This document shows, in pieces, positions 7,700-12,108 of a stretch of DNA of 12,108 bases. Source of the DNA: Dehalococcoidia bacterium (lineage in GTDB: Bacteria > Chloroflexota > Dehalococcoidia > JAENJB01); assembly GCA_016844565.1 (NCBI GenBank), contig JAENJB010000023.1:1-12108 (forward strand), given 5' to 3'. Each line of letters opens with the position of its first letter. Position 1 is the first letter of the stretch. Below the pieces are notes generated by a model. It was not told the origin of the DNA. It worked only from the letters and a program-made list of their open reading frames with translations, and ran no database searches. A program made the position numbers and the translations under genes.

Positions 7700-7882
7700 A
7701 TGAAATGCGACGCATGCGGTAAGATCTCGGTTACCGGAAACAACGTGAGCCACTCAAAACGGCACACCAAGCGGAAGTGGATACCTAATATCCACCATGC
7801 CAGGATGCTCGTGGATGGACGGAAAATGCGCTTGAAGCTTTGCACTCGTTGCCTGCGCACCCAAGCCCTCGTCCAGTCATAG
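7700..7882 (+). CDS. rpmB: 50S ribosomal protein L28, zinc-ribbon form
   Basis: Small basic protein of the large ribosomal subunit. The 60-residue length and the sequence from KCDACGK through NNVSHSKRHTKR to KLCTRCLR are typical of bacterial L28. Four cysteines, Cys3 and Cys6 plus Cys48 and Cys51, make the two CxxC pairs of the zinc-binding (C+) form, as opposed to cysteine-free zinc-saving paralogues. The start is ATG at 7700, with only a weak AGGA about 11 bases upstream. It is the only plus-strand gene here, divergent from fakA and convergent with argH, and has its own predicted promoter. In Bacillus rpmB is also next to the yloV-recG region, so the neighbourhood is partly conserved. Confidence 0.97.
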   Translation: MKCDACGKISVTGNNVSHSKRHTKRKWIPNIHHARMLVDGRKMRLKLCTRCLRTQALVQS

Positions 7883-7901
7883 TCCCGATTTCATCGGGAC
7901 T
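7881..7901. terminator. Hairpin between convergent rpmB and argH
   Basis: AGTCCCGAT (7881-7889), a 3-base loop TTC, and ATCGGGACT (7893-7901) form a perfect 9-bp stem. It starts within the rpmB TAG and contains the argH TGA (7891-7893), so it serves both 3' ends. No T-run follows on either strand. It is therefore a non-canonical or weak bidirectional terminator, or an RNA 3'-end protecting structure. Confidence 0.55.
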
Positions 7902-9267
7902 TCCCGAGGATTTCACGGGACCGCGCCAGCGCTCGCTCCACCTGGCCGGGAGACGTCCCACCCGTTACATTGCGCGAAGCAACCGACGACTCCAGAGAAA
8001 TACTCTTCACCTCATCTCCGAAGAGCGGCGAGAAAGACCGGTATTCACCTGAAGTAAGCTCGGACAGAGCTTTCCCCTTTTCTGCGGCGTAGCTCACCAG
8101 CTTGCCCACCACCTCATGGGCCGTGCGGAAAGGAACGCCTTGCCTCACCAGATAGTCGGCGAGGTCGGTCGCCAGGATGTATCCCTTACCAGCCGCCTCC
8201 CTGGTGCGTACGGCATTGACCTTCAGACTGCCGACCATCCCGGCACACACCCCCAGGCTTGCTAGAAGAGTATCCACCGTATCGAAGAGACCTTCCTTGT
8301 CCTCCTGCAAGTCGCGATTGTAGGACAGAGGCAGCCCCTTCATAGTCGTCAGCAGTCCCATCAGATGCCCGTACACCCGACCAGTCTTGCCCCTGGCCAG
8401 TTCCGCCACGTCGGGGTTCTTCTTCTGAGGCATGATGCTGCTTCCGGTGGCATAGGCCTCATCCATCTCCACGAAACCGAACTCTGATGACGACCACAGG
8501 ACAATTTCCTCCGACAGGCGGGACAGGTGCATCATGGCAATGCTGGCCGCGGCCTCGTATTCAAGAACGAAGTCCCGGTCGGATACCGCATCGATGCTGT
8601 TCCGGCTGACCCGGGCGAAACCCAGCTCTTTGGCCACGAACTCGCGGTCCACCGGATAGGGCACGCCCGCCAACGCCCCACTTCCCAGAGGCAGAACATC
8701 AGACCTCGCCAGACAGTCGCGGAACCGCTCGACGTCCCTTTCGAACATCTCAAAATAGGCCAGCAGATGGTGGGCCAGCACGACGGGCTGCGCTAGCTGT
8801 AAATGTGTGTAACCGGGGAATACGGTCTGCTTGTTGGCCTCGGCCACGTCAAGAAGGACTCGCTGAAACTCCTTCAGCCCGGCGATGGCCTCCTGGATGC
8901 TGTCTCTGACAAAGAGCCTCATATCCAGGGCCACCTGGTCGTTTCGTGAGCGCGCGGTGTGCAGCTTCCCGCCCACAGCGCCAATCTTCTCAATCAGCCG
9001 GGCCTCGATATTGAGATGCACATCTTCCATCTCCGGCTTGAACTGGAACTGCCCGGACTCTATCTCCTCCCGTATGGACACGAGTCCCATGACGATGAGC
9101 TCCGCTTCCTTCGGGCTAATGATGCCCTGCTGCCCCAGCATCTTCGCATGGGCGATGCTGCCGGCGATGTCATGCCGGTATAGACGCCGGTCGAAGGCCA
9201 CGGAGGCCGTATAAGCCTGCGCCTTCTCGGCCAGCTCCTTTGCCAGACGGGCCCGGGAGAACTTCAT
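7891..9267 (-). CDS. argH: Argininosuccinate lyase
   Basis: Cleaves argininosuccinate to arginine and fumarate, the last step of arginine biosynthesis. It is a homotetrameric member of the fumarase/aspartase superfamily. The 458 residues are normal in length. Signatures seen are FDRRLYRHDIAGSIAHAKML (25-44), KLHTARSRNDQV (101-112), PGYTHLQLAQP (151-161, containing a catalytic-region His) and GSSIMPQKKNPD (275-286, the flexible loop with the catalytic Ser). The N-terminus is unusual: the common LWGGRF start is replaced by MKFSRARL. The frame upstream of ATG 9267 does not encode WGGRF either, so this is divergence, not a wrong start. ATG 9267 lies one base after the argG TAG. No clear Shine-Dalgarno is seen, so re-initiation or coupling is likely. 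It is the last gene of the argBDGH transcript. Confidence 0.97.
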   Translation of the reverse strand: MKFSRARLAKELAEKAQAYTASVAFDRRLYRHDIAGSIAHAKMLGQQGIISPKEAELIVMGLVSIREEIESGQFQFKPEMEDVHLNIEARLIEKIGAVGGKLHTARSRNDQVALDMRLFVRDSIQEAIAGLKEFQRVLLDVAEANKQTVFPGYTHLQLAQPVVLAHHLLAYFEMFERDVERFRDCLARSDVLPLGSGALAGVPYPVDREFVAKELGFARVSRNSIDAVSDRDFVLEYEAAASIAMMHLSRLSEEIVLWSSSEFGFVEMDEAYATGSSIMPQKKNPDVAELARGKTGRVYGHLMGLLTTMKGLPLSYNRDLQEDKEGLFDTVDTLLASLGVCAGMVGSLKVNAVRTREAAGKGYILATDLADYLVRQGVPFRTAHEVVGKLVSYAAEKGKALSELTSGEYRSFSPLFGDEVKSISLESSVASRNVTGGTSPGQVERALARSREILGKSR

Positions 9268-9268
9268 G

Positions 9269-10555
9269 CTACTTCGAACTGCGGGATTTCCGTCCCGCAG
9301 CCTTCTTCCGCTTTTCTTCCAAAGGCGCCGCTATGCCCAGGGGCCCTTCGGGCTGCAGTAACAGCTGCACCTTGGCCTGAACACGCACCGGAAGGCCCCA
9401 GATGTTGATGAAGCCCTCCGCTGCCTTGTGGTCGAAAACATCGCCCTTGTCGTAGGTGGCCAGTCCGTAGCTGTACAGGGAGCGAGGCGACTGGCGCCCG
9501 ACCACAATGCAGTTCCCCTTGAGCAGCTTCACCCGCACCACACCGGAGACATGCCGCTGCGAGCTCTGCACGTAGGCCGCCAGGTCCTGATGCAGGGACG
9601 TGAACCAGAGTCCATTGTAGATGAGCTCGGCATATTCGGAAGCCACCCGCTCCTTGAAGCGCAGCTGTAGCTTCGACAGGGTGAGCCCCTCCAGAGCCTG
9701 ATGCGCCTTCAGCAAGATGGTAGCCGCCGGCGCTTCGTAGACCTCGCGGGACTTGATGCCCACCAGCCGGTCCTCGACGTGGTCGATGCGCCCCACTCCA
9801 TGCTCGCCACCCAGATCATTCAAGGAGCGAAGCATCGTCACACCGTTCAGCTCCCTGCCATCCAGGCTGACCGGTATCCCTTTCTCGAAGGCAATCTCAA
9901 CATAAGCCGGCACCTCCGGCGCATCACCAGCCGACTTCGTCCAGGCAAAGGCCTCTTCAGGCGGCTCGTTCCACGGGTCCTCCAGCACCCCACATTCGAT
10001 ACTCCGGCCCCACAGGTTCTCGTCCGTGGAGAACGGCTTCTCCACGGTCACCGGAATGGGGATGCCCCGCTCTCTGGCATAGGCGATGGTCTGCTCGCGG
10101 CTCATCCCCCACTCCCGGGCCGGAGCAAGTATCTTCAGTTCCGGTGCCAGGGCCGCCACGCCAACATCAAACCTCACCTGGTCGTTCCCCTTCCCCGTAC
10201 AGCCATGAGCTACCGCCGTCGCACCCTCCTCCTTAGCCAGGTCAACCAGAAGCTTGGCAATCAGGGGACGCGACAGAGCGGTCGCTAGAGGATACTGCCC
10301 CTGGTAAATCGCGTTCGCCTGAAGGGCGGGGAACACGAAGAGGCTGACGAAAAGCTCCTTGGCATCCACCACCACCGCCTTCACCGCCCCTATCTTGAGG
10401 GCCTTCTGGCGGACCTGCGCCAGATTCCGCTCGTTACCGACGTCAATGGTGAGAGCGATAACATCCATCTGGTATTTCTCGGCAATCCATCTTATAGCCG
10501 CCGAGGTGTCCAGACCACCGCTATAGGCGAGGACTACCTTCTGCTTCTGGGCCAC
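9269..10555 (-). CDS. argG: Argininosuccinate synthase
   Basis: Joins citrulline and aspartate with ATP to make argininosuccinate, the penultimate arginine step. The N-type ATP pyrophosphatase P-loop AYSGGLDTS is at residues 10-18, followed by ALTIDVGNE (34-42) and the substrate-site segment HGCTGKGNDQVRFD (117-130). Later conserved stretches include the region around FSTDENLWGRSIECG and the C-terminal GQSP-like segment GRQSPRSLYSYGLATYD. The 428 residues exceed the usual 395-410 because of a Lys/Arg-rich tail after PLGIAAPLEEKRKK. The start is GTG at 10555, preceded by a strong TGAGGAG that overlaps the argD stop, with a 10-base gap between the two coding regions. It forms one transcript with argD and argH. 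Confidence 0.97.
   Translation of the reverse strand: MAQKQKVVLAYSGGLDTSAAIRWIAEKYQMDVIALTIDVGNERNLAQVRQKALKIGAVKAVVVDAKELFVSLFVFPALQANAIYQGQYPLATALSRPLIAKLLVDLAKEEGATAVAHGCTGKGNDQVRFDVGVAALAPELKILAPAREWGMSREQTIAYARERGIPIPVTVEKPFSTDENLWGRSIECGVLEDPWNEPPEEAFAWTKSAGDAPEVPAYVEIAFEKGIPVSLDGRELNGVTMLRSLNDLGGEHGVGRIDHVEDRLVGIKSREVYEAPAATILLKAHQALEGLTLSKLQLRFKERVASEYAELIYNGLWFTSLHQDLAAYVQSSQRHVSGVVRVKLLKGNCIVVGRQSPRSLYSYGLATYDKGDVFDHKAAEGFINIWGLPVRVQAKVQLLLQPEGPLGIAAPLEEKRKKAAGRKSRSSK
9279..9300 (-). other. 8-bp RNA hairpin at the argG 3' end, just before argH
   Basis: CTGCGGGA and TCCCGCAG form a perfect 8-bp stem around a 6-base loop. It lies inside the argG tail codons, and its near edge is 11 bases before the argH ATG. 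A ribosome finishing argG would melt it, so it could couple argH translation to argG, or mark an mRNA processing site. The structure is seen directly; the role is inference. Confidence 0.45.
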
Positions 10556-10561
10556 TTTATT

Positions 10562-10568
10562 CTCCTCA
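10562..10568 (-). promoter_or_regulatory. argG ribosome-binding site overlapping the argD stop
   Basis: TGAGGAG on the minus strand: its first three bases are the argD TGA stop, and the AGGAG core ends 6 bases before the argG GTG at 10555. It confirms the GTG start and the tight coupling of the two genes. Confidence 0.75.
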
Positions 10569-11750
10569 GGACACTTGCGCCATTACCTTACCCAGGACAT
10601 CCAGCGCCTGGTCCACATCACCCTCCGACACAATCAACGGCGGAACGAAGCGAATGGCATTGGGCTTCACCTGGTTGACCAACAGGCCGTTTTCCAGGCA
10701 CTTCAGGACCACCTCCGAGGCGCTCTCCTTCTTGAACTCCACGGCAATCAACAGCCCCCTTCCCCTCACCTCGCGGATGAGAGGGAACTTCTGCTTCAAC
10801 CCTGTCAACCCTCTCATGAAATGGTCCCCTATCCGCCGGGCATTGGCCGCCAGGTTGTTCTCCAGGGCGAATTTCACCACCGCATAGGCCACGGCGCAGG
10901 CCAGCGGATTACCGCCGAAAGTTGAGCCGTGCTCGCCCGGCGAGAAGACGGCAGCCCTGTTCTTGGCCATGATAGCCCCAATGGGAACACCGCTGCCCAA
11001 CCCCTTAGCCAGGGTCATTATATCCGGTTCCACGCCGTATTGCTCGTAGCCGAAGAGGGTGCCGGTGCGGCCTATCCCGGTCTGCACCTCGTCGAGTATG
11101 AGAAGCAAGCCCTTTTCGCTACACCACGCCCGCACCTCTCTGAAGTAGCTGTCTGACGGAATGTTGACCCCTCCCTCGCCCTGGATAGGCTCCAGCATCA
11201 CCGCGCAGACTGAGGGAGAAGTGGCCTTCTTGATGGCCTCGATACTGTCGTACTCCACATTGATAAATCCGGCCGGCAAGGGAGTGTAAGGCTCCTGGAA
11301 CTTCTTCTGTCCGCTGGCCGCCACCATGGCCAGAGTGCGGCCATGAAAAGAGTTGGTCGTTGTAATGACCTCGTATGCCCCATTCAAATGGAGCTTGCCG
11401 TAGCGGCGGGCCAGCTTCACCGCCCCCTCCCCGGCCTCGGCGCCGCTGTTGCAGAAGAAGACCTTGTCCAGGCAGCTTACCTGTACCAGAAGCTCGGCCA
11501 GCTGCAGCTGGGGTATGGTGTAGAACTGGTTGGAGGCCTGAATCAGGAGACGGCCTTGCTCCCTCAGCGCCTCGACCACAGCGGGATGGCAGTGCCCAAG
11601 GCTGTTCACTGCCCAGCCACCTACGAAGTCCAGATATTCCCGTCCCGCGTCGTCCCAGACTCGCATCCCCTCACCCCGCACAATGGTCAGCGGCAGACGC
11701 TTGACAGTGTTCATCAGGTACTTCTCAGCGTATTCAGGCCACTGACTCAC
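10566..11750 (-). CDS. argD: Acetylornithine aminotransferase
   Basis: PLP-dependent class III aminotransferase that converts N-acetylglutamate semialdehyde to N-acetylornithine with glutamate as amino donor. The chosen start is GTG at 11750, giving 394 residues, the normal length. It overlaps the argB stop by four bases (GTGA) and has GGGAGG 5 bases upstream. The open frame continues upstream to 11867, but that part only overlies argB and has no homology-like character. Features seen are FCNSGAEAGEGAVKLARR (99-116, PLP phosphate region), SFHGRTL (134-140), LILDEVQTGIGRTG (217-230, Asp220 contacting the PLP ring nitrogen), LAKGLGSGVPIGA (247-259, Lys250 as Schiff-base lysine) and HGSTFGGNPLA (274-284). 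The usual NSGAEANEAA reads NSGAEAGEGA here. Related activity on ornithine or succinyl substrates cannot be excluded, but the arg context supports ArgD. Confidence 0.95.
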   Translation of the reverse strand: MSQWPEYAEKYLMNTVKRLPLTIVRGEGMRVWDDAGREYLDFVGGWAVNSLGHCHPAVVEALREQGRLLIQASNQFYTIPQLQLAELLVQVSCLDKVFFCNSGAEAGEGAVKLARRYGKLHLNGAYEVITTTNSFHGRTLAMVAASGQKKFQEPYTPLPAGFINVEYDSIEAIKKATSPSVCAVMLEPIQGEGGVNIPSDSYFREVRAWCSEKGLLLILDEVQTGIGRTGTLFGYEQYGVEPDIMTLAKGLGSGVPIGAIMAKNRAAVFSPGEHGSTFGGNPLACAVAYAVVKFALENNLAANARRIGDHFMRGLTGLKQKFPLIREVRGRGLLIAVEFKKESASEVVLKCLENGLLVNQVKPNAIRFVPPLIVSEGDVDQALDVLGKVMAQVS

Positions 11751-12108
11751 CTTGTCCTCCCGATAGTAGTACCGCCTTCGCCATCTTCCATCTCCCTTAG
11801 AAGCGCATGTGGCGTGCGGCCATCTATGATGCGCGCCGCCTGTACCTTCTCCAGCGCCAGGATACATGCCTCAACTTTCGGAATCATTCCCCCGGAGACG
11901 ACCCCCGACGATATCAGCCCTTTCGCTTCCTCTGGCGACAGGTAAGGAATCACCTCACCCGAAGCATCGCAAATGCCTGCCACGTCGGTAAGGAAAACCA
12001 GCCTCGATGCCCTCAGGGACAGCGCCAACTGCCCGGCCACAGCATCTCCGTTTACGTTGAGCAGCACGCCGGGGCCTCCGCCGCCGGTTATCTTCTGTAA
12101 GCATATCG
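11747..12108 (-). CDS. argB: Acetylglutamate kinase, C-terminal part only
   Basis: Phosphorylates N-acetylglutamate, the committed and often arginine-inhibited step of the pathway. Only the last 119 residues are inside the window, entering from the right edge, out of a family length near 260-300. The conserved C-terminal features are present: LNVNGDAVAGQLA (substrate-site region, where many members have NADTVAG), LVFLTDVAGI, the segment VVSGGMIPKVEA that closes over the nucleotide, and IIDGRTPHALLREM near the end. The TGA stop at 11747-11749 overlaps the argD GTG. The N-terminal glycine-rich nucleotide site and any arginine-sensing N-terminal helix are outside the window, so feedback regulation cannot be judged. 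Confidence 0.95.
   Translation of the reverse strand, partial: ICLQKITGGGGPGVLLNVNGDAVAGQLALSLRASRLVFLTDVAGICDASGEVIPYLSPEEAKGLISSGVVSGGMIPKVEACILALEKVQAARIIDGRTPHALLREMEDGEGGTTIGRTR
11756..11761 (-). promoter_or_regulatory. argD ribosome-binding site that fixes its GTG start
   Basis: GGGAGG on the minus strand, 5 bases before GTG 11750 and inside the end of argB. It decides between the long open frame from 11867 and the family-length protein from 11750. Confidence 0.75.

Noticed and set aside
11751..11867. Extra 39-residue N-terminus on ArgD
   Set aside because: It overlies argB in another frame. The GTG at 11750 has a strong ribosome-binding site and gives the normal family length.
766..12108. 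A joint arginine regulon of argS with argBDGH
   Set aside because: The two are separated by rpmB and sit in different transcripts. No shared operator or T-box-like leader is visible in the window, so the proximity may be chance.

Overview
The window reads as an ordinary, gene-dense, moderately high-GC bacterial chromosome segment. It carries housekeeping and amino-acid biosynthesis genes, with no phage, transposase, CRISPR or toxin signature. I infer a member of the Chloroflexota, probably Dehalococcoidia-like. The basis is the general look of the ArgG, RecG and L28 proteins, and a gene order (rpmB divergent from a DAK-domain kinase, then degV and recG) that resembles the rpmB-yloV-recG neighbourhood of Firmicutes without being identical. 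This taxonomic call is inference and could be wrong at phylum level.

Right side (7891-12108, minus strand): a tightly packed arginine cluster, argB (3' part only) > argD > argG > argH. The junctions are a 4-base overlap, a 10-base gap and a 1-base gap, so it is almost certainly one transcript entering from beyond the right edge. It covers N-acetylglutamate phosphorylation, transamination to N-acetylornithine, and the last two steps from citrulline to arginine. The ornithine carbamoyltransferase gene (argF) is not between argD and argG.

Middle (7523-7901): rpmB (ribosomal protein L28, zinc-binding form) is the only plus-strand gene. It converges with argH across a 9-bp hairpin that contains part of the argH stop codon. 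It diverges from the left operon across 177 bases, where two good sigma-70-like promoters face each other with adjoining -10 elements. Two short dyads lie inside that promoter pair.

Left side (1-7522, minus strand): fakA-like kinase > degV (FakB-like fatty-acid-binding protein) > recG > argS > inositol-monophosphatase-family gene (3' end cut by the window edge). The last four are abutting or overlapping and probably co-transcribed. FakA and DegV together suggest a system that phosphorylates exogenous or recycled fatty acids to acyl-phosphates for phospholipid synthesis. recG (branched-DNA helicase) and argS (arginyl-tRNA synthetase) are unrelated housekeeping passengers. The 126-153-base gap between fakA and degV holds a widespread interspersed-repeat motif plus several GC-rich palindromes.

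I found no previously undescribed system. The points most worth checking are the face-to-face promoter pair, the FakA-DegV pairing, the repeat, the hairpin before argH, and several start-codon corrections.
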